Made by a program: the position numbers and the translations under genes
Part shown: positions 27,230-36,435 of the stretch, in pieces
Position numbering within the stretch: the stretch's first letter is position 1
Layout: each line of letters begins with the position of its first letter
NCBI GenBank assembly: GCA_021770615.1
Contig: JAETQR010000004.1
Span: forward strand, 1-64,000
Direction: 5' to 3'
Length of the DNA: 64,000 nt
Origin: Lachnospiraceae bacterium
GTDB taxonomy: Bacteria; Bacillota_A; Clostridia; Lachnospirales; Lachnospiraceae
The notes under the pieces: model-generated
Seen by the model: only the letters and a program-made list of their open reading frames with translations
Told to the model about the DNA's origin: nothing
Database searches by the model: none

Positions 27230-28969
27230 ATGGGACGTTTTTTAGCATGGCTGATCGAATCTTCATTGCTGATCATGATGATTTTCGGCATTCGGAGATT
27301 GTTTGCGGGAAAAATTCCATATGTGGCAGTCTATGCACTCTGGCTTGTGGTGTTGGTGCGTTTTCTGATACCGGTGAATTTCATATCGACGCCGGTCAGT
27401 GTGGCCAATTTTGTTTCAGAGACGGTATTTACAGAGGAAACTGCCGGAGAAGAAAGGACGGATCCCGAAACAGTGCCGGGAGAGGGACAAGAGGAGGCGC
27501 AGGCATCCCTGCCATCTTCCGGGAATGGTCTTTCGGGGAATCACATGGAAGACGTTACCTTTCCGGAGACCTCCGCAAAGGGGATTGGTTCAGCGGATTT
27601 GTCCGTAAAGGAGATTTCTACAAAAGAAGCAGAGAAAGAAGAGATTTCCGGGGAAGCACAGCCTGACGGGATGCACCAGATGAAAAATACAGAGGGCCAT
27701 GCAGGTCGTTTTCTCGGCCGGATATGGTTTGGTGGAGCGGTAGTTCTTTTTCTGATGATCTTTTTGTCAAATGCCCGCCTTCTCTGTAAGCTGAAAAAGA
27801 GCAGAGTGTTCTATGGACAGAGGGAAAACATAAAAATATATACGGTTTATGATCTGAAAAATCCCTGTTTGTATGGTTTTTTCAGACCGGCGATCTATGT
27901 TCCCAAAGGTCTTATCTCATCCGGAACAGCAGATGAAGAGGATCTGAAGCAGATGATCGCCCATGAGCTTGTACATTACCGGCATGGCGACCATATCTGG
28001 TCGATGCTCCGGATGGTTTTAGTGTCTGTGTACTGGTTTCATCCGTTTTTATGGCTGGCAGCCTCGTATTCGAAAAAGGATGCGGAGCTTTTTTGTGATG
28101 AGACGACGATCCGTCTGTTGGGGGAAGAAAAAAGATTTTCTTATGGAGAAATGTTAGTCCGGCTGGCCGGAGACCATGCGTGGGGAGATTTCTTTTATTC
28201 GATGATGCCGATGAGCAGACGGGGGAAGGAGATGGAGCAGCGGATTCGGGCAATCAGCCGGAAAAAGAGGTATCCCAAATGGATTCTTATTCCTATGACC
28301 CTGATCGTGCTTGTGGCGGTCAGCGTTACATGCAGTACAGGATTTGGGCCACTTGCCGGGGAGAAAGATCAGGTGTCGGATGAGGGCGCAGAAGATGTGG
28401 TCAGCGGGCCGGCGGTAACTGCGGACTCAAACGGACAGACAGTAGACGCAAAGATGATAAACAGCAGGATGGGGTGGCAGAATAAGTTTGATCAGGCTGC
28501 CAGTACGGTATTTCGCGCCGGTTCTTATGGAACAGGGACTTCTCAGTCCGGGGAAAATGCGTTAACGGATGGGAACAACCCCTTCACCTATGCAGCTACT
28601 CCGCAGGAGGCTTTTAACAAGTATATACTGATTTTTACGGATGCTGTAAATACGGGGGATACCAGCAACATGGATCGTGTACTGGCAATGGACAGTGAGG
28701 CTTATGAACAGCAGTGTGCCCTTGTGAAAAATTATTATAAACGTGGGATCTGTGAGGAAGTAAAGTCATTTTCAATTTCTTCCGTAAAGATGACCGATCC
28801 GTCGCATGCAGAGATTTGTTCGAAAGAAAAGATCAAGGTTTCCTATGCGGATGGTTCCGTTAAGATCGTCAGACAAAAATACCGTTATCTGTGTGAGCAG
28901 TTCACAGCCCGTTCGATCTATACAGAATGGCCGGTGTGGGAGATCACGAAAATGGAAGCATTGGGTTAG
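27230..28969 (+). CDS. M56 (BlaR1-like) membrane protease with a novel extracellular domain
   Basis: A 579-residue sensor-protease. Membrane helices at about 5-22, 33-55, 160-182 and 350-370 frame a cytosolic gluzincin domain with HELVH at 245-249 and a downstream Glu-containing DAELFCDE. This domain would cleave the BlaI-type repressor. The region from about 371 to 579 lies outside the cell. It is not a penicillin-binding domain (no SxxK/SDN/KTG) but a linker with VSGPAV (391-396), a disordered stretch and an NTF2/TcaA-like fold (YILIFTDAVNTGDTSNMDRVL, then VWEITKMEAL). An unusually long extracytoplasmic insert (about 56-155, Glu/Thr/Ser rich) separates helices 2 and 3. The signal sensed is unknown. 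Confidence 0.88.
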   Translation: MGRFLAWLIESSLLIMMIFGIRRLFAGKIPYVAVYALWLVVLVRFLIPVNFISTPVSVANFVSETVFTEETAGEERTDPETVPGEGQEEAQASLPSSGNGLSGNHMEDVTFPETSAKGIGSADLSVKEISTKEAEKEEISGEAQPDGMHQMKNTEGHAGRFLGRIWFGGAVVLFLMIFLSNARLLCKLKKSRVFYGQRENIKIYTVYDLKNPCLYGFFRPAIYVPKGLISSGTADEEDLKQMIAHELVHYRHGDHIWSMLRMVLVSVYWFHPFLWLAASYSKKDAELFCDETTIRLLGEEKRFSYGEMLVRLAGDHAWGDFFYSMMPMSRRGKEMEQRIRAISRKKRYPKWILIPMTLIVLVAVSVTCSTGFGPLAGEKDQVSDEGAEDVVSGPAVTADSNGQTVDAKMINSRMGWQNKFDQAASTVFRAGSYGTGTSQSGENALTDGNNPFTYAATPQEAFNKYILIFTDAVNTGDTSNMDRVLAMDSEAYEQQCALVKNYYKRGICEEVKSFSISSVKMTDPSHAEICSKEKIKVSYADGSVKIVRQKYRYLCEQFTARSIYTEWPVWEITKMEALG

Positions 28970-29016
28970 TACCTTCATGAGTTGGTATGATCAGGTTGAG
29001 CAGGAGGTTGTAGTTT

Positions 29017-30504
29017 ATGAAGAAACGAAATATTTCAAAATTACTTTGTATGGCCGTATGTGTCAGCCTTTTGACCGGCTGCGGCGGAGAGTATGCGGGG
29101 ATAACGGAAGGAGACATCGTATCCGGTTCTGCCGTGAGCGGGGAGGCAGTGAGCGGAGACGCTATCCGGGAGAAAACGGTCAGCGGCCCGGCCGTCAAAG
29201 AGGACAAGGACGACGGATCCCGGGAGGGGAAATCGGATATAAGCAGCCACCGTTTCTGTACGGACACGAACCTGTATTATGTGTCAGAGGATGAGGAAAA
29301 GCTTATGCAGGCATGGACAGATGGCACACACCGCAAATGTATCAAGGAGTGGCCGGCGAAAAACTGGGAAGAGAACTATGTGGAGGTCGTGTATGCCGAT
29401 GAAAACTGGCTGTATTATGATGTGACGTTTGATTATGAGGAAGAGATCACATACCGTGCACCGATTGAAAAAGATGCACAGGGGTATGACGTCATCAAGT
29501 TCCAGGAAGAGGAGGAGCTTGTGAAGACGGACCTGATGGTTCCGTTGTATGTCGATGCGGATTATTGGTTTTATATTGATCTGAGGGATGATGACAAAGA
29601 CAAACTCATAAAGTATGACCTGAGGAGGAAGAAAACCATTTCGGAAGATGAAAAAATCGGGTTTGATGCGGAAAACATTTTCCGTTTGAACAATCACTAT
29701 TTTTGTTTGGACGACACAGGATGTTGCTATGTGCAGGAGACAGATGCCGGGCAGTGGGAAAAAATATGTGACCGCCTAGTTCAGGCAGGAGACAACTCCT
29801 TTTTTGTAAGCAATGGCAGGGAGGTTTTTTATTCCCGGTATGTTACGGAAGGTATAAAATACGTAGAGAGCTCACCGTTTGAGATCATGGGGAGCGATGG
29901 GGAGAAAGAGCGTCGGTTTGTGTCATGGGAACAGGTAAGCCAGGCAGTGAAAGAAGCCGCAGGAGCGGAAAAGTTGGACGTTTGTATGCCGGCTGGGATA
30001 TTCTGGCAGGAAGGCAGGCTTTATATCCAGATACAGGCAGGTTGGATGAAAGAAGGACTCTATCATATGGAATATAAGGTATTCAGCCAGGGGGAGGATG
30101 GTTCCGGGCTGCAGTATGAGAAGAAACTGACCGAATGTATGAAGTCCCATGTAAAAGAACGGACCGGGAAATGGACGGATGATTATGAAGAAGATGCGAC
30201 GGTATTTGTAGAGCATATGGTCATCAATGATGCCTGGTGTATTGCAATGGTAGATGGAACCGCTTATCTGAGCCTGTATGACTATGGGAAGGATAAAGGA
30301 CGGCTGGGATGCTATGATCTGGACACCGGGGAATTCAGATGGATCACCAGGAAGGACGCTGCATTTTATAAGTTTGGCTGGGATAATAATCTCGCTTTGT
30401 TTTATACAGTATTTCATGGGTATTACAACAATGAATATGCAGATAGGTATTTATGGCCGCCTTCAGAGGATAAAGATTATGATGGGAATTTTTTGGAGGG
30501 CTGA
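29017..30504 (+). CDS. VSGSA-repeat lipoprotein, copy 2
   Basis: A 495-residue lipoprotein, 47 bases after the M56 gene. Lipobox LLTGC with Cys22; repeat VSGSA, VSGEA, VSGDA, IREKT, VSGPA; then the DUF5050-like propeller (LYYVSEDEEKLMQAWTDGTH, YWFYIDL..LIKYDLRRKK, AMVDGTAYLSLYDY). GGAGG precedes ATG 29017. The 5' region is almost identical to copies 3 and 4, while the part from about 29880 on is almost identical to the broken copy 5. The operon position places it under the BlaI-type repressor. Confidence 0.86.
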   Translation: MKKRNISKLLCMAVCVSLLTGCGGEYAGITEGDIVSGSAVSGEAVSGDAIREKTVSGPAVKEDKDDGSREGKSDISSHRFCTDTNLYYVSEDEEKLMQAWTDGTHRKCIKEWPAKNWEENYVEVVYADENWLYYDVTFDYEEEITYRAPIEKDAQGYDVIKFQEEEELVKTDLMVPLYVDADYWFYIDLRDDDKDKLIKYDLRRKKTISEDEKIGFDAENIFRLNNHYFCLDDTGCCYVQETDAGQWEKICDRLVQAGDNSFFVSNGREVFYSRYVTEGIKYVESSPFEIMGSDGEKERRFVSWEQVSQAVKEAAGAEKLDVCMPAGIFWQEGRLYIQIQAGWMKEGLYHMEYKVFSQGEDGSGLQYEKKLTECMKSHVKERTGKWTDDYEEDATVFVEHMVINDAWCIAMVDGTAYLSLYDYGKDKGRLGCYDLDTGEFRWITRKDAAFYKFGWDNNLALFYTVFHGYYNNEYADRYLWPPSEDKDYDGNFLEG

Positions 30505-30521
30505 GCAGGAGGTTGTAGTTT

Positions 30522-31991
30522 ATGAAGAAACGAAATGTTTCAAAATTATTTTGTATGGCCATATGTGTCAGCCTTTTAACCGGTTGCGGCGGAGAGTATG
30601 CGGGGATAACAGAAGGAGACATCGTATCCGGTTCTGCCGTAAGCGGGGAGACGGTGAGTGGAGATGCTATCCGGGAGAAAACGGTCAGCGGCCCGGCTGT
30701 CAAAGAGGACAAAGACGACGGATCCCGGGAAGGGAAAACGGATATGAGTAGCCACCGTTTCTGCACGGATACAAATCTGTATTATGTAAATGAAGATCAT
30801 AATAAGATCATGCAGGCGAGGGTGGATGGTACACATCGCAAATGTATCAGGGACTGGACGGAAAAAGAAGCAGAATATGAATATATTACCATAGAGGTGA
30901 TAGTCGTTGACAAAAATTGGTTGTATTATGTTGTGGATTCTTTTGATGAGAAAATCTTATACCGTGTACCGATTGAAAAGGATGCGGAGGGACAGGATGT
31001 GATCGGGTTCCCGAAGGAAGAAGAACTTGTTAAAGAAGATATGGTACCTGAGTATGCGGATTCGGATTATTATTTTTATAGTGATATAGATTCTAACCTC
31101 ATAAAATATGACTTAAAGAGGAAGAAAAAGGTTTCGGAAGAGGAGGAACTGTTCGCAGAGTATATGTTCCGGGTGAATGATCACTATTTGTGTGTGGATA
31201 GTGATGAAGTCTATGTCCAGAAAGTAGGTTCGACACGGTGGAAAAAAATATATGATGTTCAGTCAGATCTTGAGTACTATTCTGCTGTACAAAATAACCG
31301 GGCGGTGTTTATCGCCGGGGATGTTTCAGAAGAAAACAATGACTGGTGTGTCAATATTAAAAGGTGTGATGAAAAAGCAGCAACTGATTTTGTGACATGG
31401 GAACAGATGGTCCGCAATGTGACAGAGGTGGCAGGAGTGAAAACATTAGATGTCTGTCATGTGAAGGATTATTTCTGGCAGGAAGGCAGGCTTTATATCC
31501 AGATGCAGGCAGGCTGGATGGAAGAGGGGCTTTATCATATGGAATATATGATGATCAGCCAGGGGGAGAATGAAGATGGTTCTGGCTCGGGGCTCCGGTA
31601 TGAAAAGGAATTGACCGAATGTATGAATTCCCATGTGAAAGAACAGAGGGGAAGCTGGAGTGTCCGTGGTGATGATGGCATGGAAGAAACCATATTTGTA
31701 GAGCATATGGCCGCCAAGGATGCTAATTGTATTGCAATGACGGAGGGGAAAGCGTATCTGAGCCTGTATGACCATGAGAAGGATAAGGGACGGCTCGGGT
31801 GTTATGATCTCGATACCGGGAAGTTTGAGTGGATCGGTAAAAATAGTGCGGCATTTTATAAGCTGGCCTGTGACCTGGACCCAGAAAAATATGATAGGGT
31901 ATTTGATGACGAAGAAGTAAATAGGTATGCGGGTTGGGAGTGGCCGCCATCAAAGGATGAAGAATATGTTGGAAGGTTTACGGAGGGTTGA
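30522..31991 (+). CDS. VSGSA-repeat lipoprotein, copy 3
   Basis: A 489-residue paralogue 17 bases downstream of copy 2, with the same leader (GAGCAGGAGGTTGTAGTTT) before ATG 30522. Lipobox LLTGC, repeat VSGSA, VSGET, VSGDA, IREKT, VSGPA, followed by the propeller region. Its second half (CDEKAATDFVTWEQMVRNVT, DYFWQEGRLYIQMQAGWMEE) matches copy 6 and copy 1 and not copy 2. It is a mosaic relative to its neighbours. Confidence 0.86.
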   Translation: MKKRNVSKLFCMAICVSLLTGCGGEYAGITEGDIVSGSAVSGETVSGDAIREKTVSGPAVKEDKDDGSREGKTDMSSHRFCTDTNLYYVNEDHNKIMQARVDGTHRKCIRDWTEKEAEYEYITIEVIVVDKNWLYYVVDSFDEKILYRVPIEKDAEGQDVIGFPKEEELVKEDMVPEYADSDYYFYSDIDSNLIKYDLKRKKKVSEEEELFAEYMFRVNDHYLCVDSDEVYVQKVGSTRWKKIYDVQSDLEYYSAVQNNRAVFIAGDVSEENNDWCVNIKRCDEKAATDFVTWEQMVRNVTEVAGVKTLDVCHVKDYFWQEGRLYIQMQAGWMEEGLYHMEYMMISQGENEDGSGSGLRYEKELTECMNSHVKEQRGSWSVRGDDGMEETIFVEHMAAKDANCIAMTEGKAYLSLYDHEKDKGRLGCYDLDTGKFEWIGKNSAAFYKLACDLDPEKYDRVFDDEEVNRYAGWEWPPSKDEEYVGRFTEG

Positions 31992-32008
31992 ACAGGAGGT
32001 TGTAGTTT

Positions 32009-33460
32009 ATGAAGAAACGAAATGTTTCAAAATTATTTTGTATGGCCGTATGTGTCAGCCTTTTAACCGGCTGCGGCGGAGAGTATGCGGGGATAACGGA
32101 AGGAGACATCGTATCCGGTTCTGCCGTAAGCGGGGAGGCGGTGAGCGGAGATGCTATCCGGGAGAAAACGGTGAGCGGTCCGGTTGTGAAAGAGGACAAA
32201 GACGACGGATCCCGGGAAGGGAATACGGATATGAGCAGCCACTGCTTCTGCACGGATACAAATCTGTATTATGTAAATGAAGATGAGGATCAGATCATGC
32301 AGGCACGGGTAGATGGCACACACCGGAAATGTATCTGGGGAAATAAGAAAGAACTGGATATGGTAGAACTGCTTTGTGTAGATAAAAACTGGTTGTATTA
32401 TGATGTGACGTTTGACTACTATAAGAAAGAGATCACATACCGCGCACCGGTAGGGAAGGATGAAAAAGGGTATGATACCGTACGCTTTTCGGAAAGTGAG
32501 GAACTTGTTAAAACCGGGTTGTTGACTCCGATATATGCAGACGGGGATTATTATTTTTATATCCATCAGGATACGGAAAAATTTATAAAATATGATCTGA
32601 AGAGAATGAAAAAAGTGTCAGAGGTGATGGAGGATGGGCTTGGCGGGGAAATTTTCCGGGCAAGTGACTACTATTTTTATTTATATGACGGAGAACTCTA
32701 TGTTCAGAAGACAGATTCCTCACAGTGGGAAAAAGTCTCGGATGTGATAGTGGATGATCATGTTGTAGCACCTGTTGTAAGTAGTGGTGAGGAACTTCTT
32801 TATGCCCGGTATGTCACAAACAAAAATGATGAGTTACGGTTTGATATCCGCCGGCATGATGGGAAACAGGAGCGGCAGTTTGTGACATGGGAGCAGTTGA
32901 GCCAGGCGGCAGAGAGGGTGGCAGGGGCGAAAAAAATGGACATTTTTATGCCGGATGCTATATTCTGGCAGGAGGGCAGGCTTTATATCCAGTTACAGAC
33001 CGGCTGGATGGACGGTGATATCTATCATATGGAGTATATGATGTTCAGCCGGGGAGTCGATGATTCCGGTCTCTGTTATGAGAAGGAATTGACAGAATAT
33101 ATGAAGTCGCATGTTAGGGAACAGAACGGAAAATGGACGGATGAAGAGGAAAATGAGACCGTTTATGTAGAACATATGACAGTTAACGACGCCCAGTGTA
33201 TCGCGATAGTCGATGGAAAGGCTTATCTGAGCCTGTATGACTACGGAAGGGATAAAGGGCGTCTGGGGCGCTATGACTTAAAAAGCGGGAAATTCGAATG
33301 GATCAGCAAAGAGGATAGTGCCTTTTATCTGCTGGGTTTTGATCAGAATATGGATTATTTCAGGCCAGTATTCGGTAGGTATAATAATGAATTTAGGGAT
33401 GAGTGGTACTGGCCGCCGTCAAAGGATAAAGCATACGAGGGATACTTTGTGGAGGGGTAA
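32009..33460 (+). CDS. VSGSA-repeat lipoprotein, copy 4
   Basis: A 483-residue paralogue 17 bases after copy 3. First 75 residues nearly identical to copies 2 and 3 (LLTGC, VSGSA repeats; the last unit reads VSGPVV here). The propeller part is the most divergent of the array (KEITYRAPVGKDEKGYD, QERQFVTWEQLSQAAERVAG, CYEKELTEYMKSHV). Same ribosome binding site as its neighbours. No terminator is seen on either side, so it is part of the 9.5-kb operon. Confidence 0.86.
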   Translation: MKKRNVSKLFCMAVCVSLLTGCGGEYAGITEGDIVSGSAVSGEAVSGDAIREKTVSGPVVKEDKDDGSREGNTDMSSHCFCTDTNLYYVNEDEDQIMQARVDGTHRKCIWGNKKELDMVELLCVDKNWLYYDVTFDYYKKEITYRAPVGKDEKGYDTVRFSESEELVKTGLLTPIYADGDYYFYIHQDTEKFIKYDLKRMKKVSEVMEDGLGGEIFRASDYYFYLYDGELYVQKTDSSQWEKVSDVIVDDHVVAPVVSSGEELLYARYVTNKNDELRFDIRRHDGKQERQFVTWEQLSQAAERVAGAKKMDIFMPDAIFWQEGRLYIQLQTGWMDGDIYHMEYMMFSRGVDDSGLCYEKELTEYMKSHVREQNGKWTDEEENETVYVEHMTVNDAQCIAIVDGKAYLSLYDYGRDKGRLGRYDLKSGKFEWISKEDSAFYLLGFDQNMDYFRPVFGRYNNEFRDEWYWPPSKDKAYEGYFVEG

Positions 33461-33465
33461 GAAGG

Positions 33466-34808
33466 ATGGAAAGATGGAAATGTTCTATGTTAGCAGGTAT
33501 CGTTTTATGTGCCGGACTGCTGACTGGCTGTGGTGGTGAGTATACCGGCATGACGGGGAGTGACATTGTATCCGGTTCTGCACGGATACAAACCTGTATT
33601 ATGTAAATGAAGATGACCAGATCATGCAGGCATGGACAGACGGCACACATCGGAAATGTATCAGGGAATGGGAAAATGCGGAAGAGGTAGAAGTCCTCTG
33701 TGCGGACATGGATTGGCTGTACTATTATGTGGCTGATTATGATAGCGATGAGATTACATACCGTGCACCGATTGAAAAGGATAAAGAGGGTTATGATGTA
33801 GTGCGGTTTTCGAAAGAAGAGGAGATTGTGAAAAAAGGACAGATCGTACCAATATATGCCGATGCGGATTATTATTTTTATATTGATCTGGGTACATGCA
33901 AACTTATAAAGTATGACCTGAAGAGGAAGAAAACCATTTCGGAGGATGAAAAACCCGGGGCTGAAGCAAATAAGATTTTCCGCTTGAACGATTATTATTT
34001 TTGTTTAGAAAATCCTGGATACTGTTATGTGCAGGAGAAAGATGCCGGAAAGTGGGAAAAAATATGCGGCTGTATGGCTGTTGAGGTAGAAGATTATGTC
34101 TTGTTGTCTGTAAGCAATGGCGGTGAGTTTTTTCATCCCCGCTATGTTATAGAAGACGGAGAAAAGGAGGCATCATCGTTTGAGATCATGGGAAGCGATG
34201 GAGAGAAAGAGCGCCGGTTTGTGTCATGGGAACAGGTAAGCCAGAAAGTGAAAGGAGCCACAGGAGCGGAAAAGTTGGACATTTGTATGCCGGCTGGGAT
34301 GTTCTGGCAGGAAGGCAGGCTCTATTTCCAGATACAGGCAGGCTGGATGAAAGAAGGACTCTATCATATGGAATATATGGTATTCAGCCAGGGGGAGGAT
34401 GGTTCCGGGCTGCAGTATGAGAAGAAACTGACCTTATGTATGCGCGCCCATGTAAAGGAACGGATCGGGAAGTGGACAGATGGTTGTGGAAAAGATGAGA
34501 CCGTCTATGTGGAACGTATGGTCGTCAATGGTGCCAAGTGTATCGCAATGGTGGATGGGACTGCCTATCTGAGCCTGTATGACTATGGGAAGGATAAGGG
34601 ACGACTCGGATGTTATGATCTGGATACCGGAAAATTCGGGTGGGTCGATAAGCAGGATGCGGCATTTTATAAGTTGGGATATGACTGTGGTGATCCGGAT
34701 TATTTCTTTGGAGAGGTATTTGATGATCATTATCATAATAGATATGCACATGAGTGGTATTGGCTGCCTTTAAAGATTAAAGATTATAGTTTTTTTTTGG
34801 AGGATTGA
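33466..34808 (+). pseudogene. VSGSA-repeat lipoprotein, copy 5, frameshifted
   Basis: ATG 33466 (GAAGGATGG context) encodes a lipoprotein signal peptide with LLTGC, GGEYTG and the first repeat VSGSA, then goes out of frame and stops at 33606. The rest of the family sequence is intact in another frame from TDTNLYYVNEDDQIMQAW to 34808. The break is a deletion joining TTCTGC of the first repeat to TTCTGC just before ACGGATACAAA; in copy 4 these two hexamers are 127 bases apart, so loss of one interval shifts the frame. As read, a 46-residue lipopeptide would be produced; ATG 33624 could start the remainder without a signal peptide. Confidence 0.88.
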
Positions 34809-34824
34809 GGAGAGGAGATATCTT

Positions 34825-36303
34825 ATGAAAAAAATTATAGGATACATATTATTTGCAGGGGTTGTGACCGGTATTTTAACCGGCTGCGGCGGGGAGTATG
34901 CGGGGATAACGGAGGGGGACGCCGTATCCGGTTCTGCGGTGAGCGGGGAGGCGGTGAGTGGAGATGCCATCCGGGAAGAGGCAGTGAGCGGCCCTGCTGT
35001 GAAAAACGGAAAGGATGGAATATCTGGTAAGAAAACGAAGTCAAATATGAGCAGTCACCGCTTCTGCACGGATACGAACCTATATTATGTAAACGAAAAT
35101 ATGGATCAGATCATGCAGGCAGGGACAGATGGCACACATCGGAAATGCATCAGGAAATGGAAGGAAGAAGTAGAGGTAGAGATCATTTATGTGGACATGG
35201 ACTGGCTGTACTATCATGTAGATAATTATGATAACGACGATGAGACCACATACCGGGCTCCGATTGAAAAAGACGAGGAGGGGCAGGACGTGGTTCGGTT
35301 CCAGAAGGCAGAAGAACTTGTTAAAAAAGAGCTTATGATCCCGATGTATGCGGATTCTGATTATTATTTTTATGATGACCTGAACACAGAGAAACTCATA
35401 AAATATGACTTAAAGAAGAAGAAAAAGGTTTCGGAAGAAGATGATGAATTGTTCCCGGATGATATATTCCGGGTGAATAATCACTATTTTTGTGTGGGTT
35501 ATGATAAAGTCTATGTCCAGAAAGTAGATTCGACACAGTGGAAAAAGATACCTGATGTTCAGTCAAATGTTGAGGACTATTCTGTTGTACAAAATGACCG
35601 GGCGGTGTTTGTCGCCGGGTATATTTCAGAAAAAGACAATGACTGGCGTGTGAATATTAAAAGGTGTGATGAAAAAGAAGCAACTGATTTTGTGATATGG
35701 GAACAGATGGTCCGCACCGTAACAGAGGCGGCTGGAGTGAAAGAATTAGATGTCTGTGGTGTGGAGGATTATTTCTGGCAGGAAGGCAGGCTTTATATCC
35801 AGATGCAGGCAGGCTGGATGGAAGAGGGGCTTTATCATATGGAATATATGATGATCAGCCAGGGGGAGGATGAAGATGGTTCCGGCTCGGGGCTCCGGTA
35901 TGAAAAGGAATTGACGGAATGTATGAATTCCCATGTGAAAGAACGGAAGGGAAAATGGAGTGATCGTGACCTTGTTTTTGACGACGAAGAAGAAACTGTA
36001 TTTATAGAGCATATGGCCGTCAAAGATGCCCTATGTATTGCAATGGCGGGGGGAAAAGCGTATCTGAGCCTGTATGACTATGAGAAGGATAAGGGACGGC
36101 TCGGATGTTATGATCTGGATACCGGGAAGTTTGAGTGGATCGGTAAAAATAGTGCGGCATTTTATAAGCTGGCCTGTGACCTGGCCCCAAGAGAATATGA
36201 TGGGGTATTTGATGATGAAGAAGAAAGTATGTATGTGGGTGTCTGGAGTTGGCCGCCATCAAAGGATAAAGAAGATAATGGAGAGTTTGTGGAGGATAAA
36301 TAA
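34825..36303 (+). CDS. VSGSA-repeat lipoprotein, copy 6
   Basis: A 492-residue last member of the array, followed by a terminator. Different signal peptide (MKKIIGYILFAGVVTG, lipobox ILTGC, Cys21), but the same repeat (VSGSA, VSGEA, VSGDA, IREEA, VSGPA) and propeller. The second half is close to copies 1 and 3. GAGGAGAGGAG precedes ATG 34825. Function unknown; the fold suggests ligand or partner binding outside the membrane. Confidence 0.86.
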   Translation: MKKIIGYILFAGVVTGILTGCGGEYAGITEGDAVSGSAVSGEAVSGDAIREEAVSGPAVKNGKDGISGKKTKSNMSSHRFCTDTNLYYVNENMDQIMQAGTDGTHRKCIRKWKEEVEVEIIYVDMDWLYYHVDNYDNDDETTYRAPIEKDEEGQDVVRFQKAEELVKKELMIPMYADSDYYFYDDLNTEKLIKYDLKKKKKVSEEDDELFPDDIFRVNNHYFCVGYDKVYVQKVDSTQWKKIPDVQSNVEDYSVVQNDRAVFVAGYISEKDNDWRVNIKRCDEKEATDFVIWEQMVRTVTEAAGVKELDVCGVEDYFWQEGRLYIQMQAGWMEEGLYHMEYMMISQGEDEDGSGSGLRYEKELTECMNSHVKERKGKWSDRDLVFDDEEETVFIEHMAVKDALCIAMAGGKAYLSLYDYEKDKGRLGCYDLDTGKFEWIGKNSAAFYKLACDLAPREYDGVFDDEEESMYVGVWSWPPSKDKEDNGEFVEDK

Positions 36304-36313
36304 GTGAAGATAT

Positions 36314-36352
36314 AAAGCATTGATCACCCGGAAAGTGGTCAGTGCTTTTTTT
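36314..36352 (+). terminator. Terminator of the lipoprotein operon
   Basis: AAAGCATTGATCACC pairs with GTGGTCAGTGCTTT across a CGGAAA loop (two small mismatches) and runs into seven T. It closes the transcript that begins before blaI. Confidence 0.85.
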
Positions 36353-36377
36353 ACCGCATTTTTATTTTAATAAATAC

Positions 36378-36422
36378 TTGACTTATTTGTCCATAAATCA
36401 TATAATGCAAGTAATCACTTGC
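36378..36422 (+). promoter_or_regulatory. TetR-family gene promoter with operator
   Basis: TTGACT (36378-36383) and TATAAT (36401-36406), 17-base spacer. Directly after the -10 box is the 16-base palindrome GCAAGTAATCACTTGC (36407-36422), covering the start site: a candidate autoregulatory operator. Confidence 0.8.
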
Positions 36423-36435
36423 AAGGAGGCGTGAG

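Noticed and set aside
27230..28969. Calling the M56 gene a true beta-lactam sensor blaR1
   Set aside because: The extracellular region lacks SxxK, SDN and KTG motifs of penicillin-binding sensors, and no beta-lactamase is nearby. Only the protease half is BlaR1-like.
29101..29220. Short repeats GTGAGCGG in the lipoprotein genes as a DNA repeat element
   Set aside because: They follow the five-residue protein repeat and stay in frame; explained by coding sequence.
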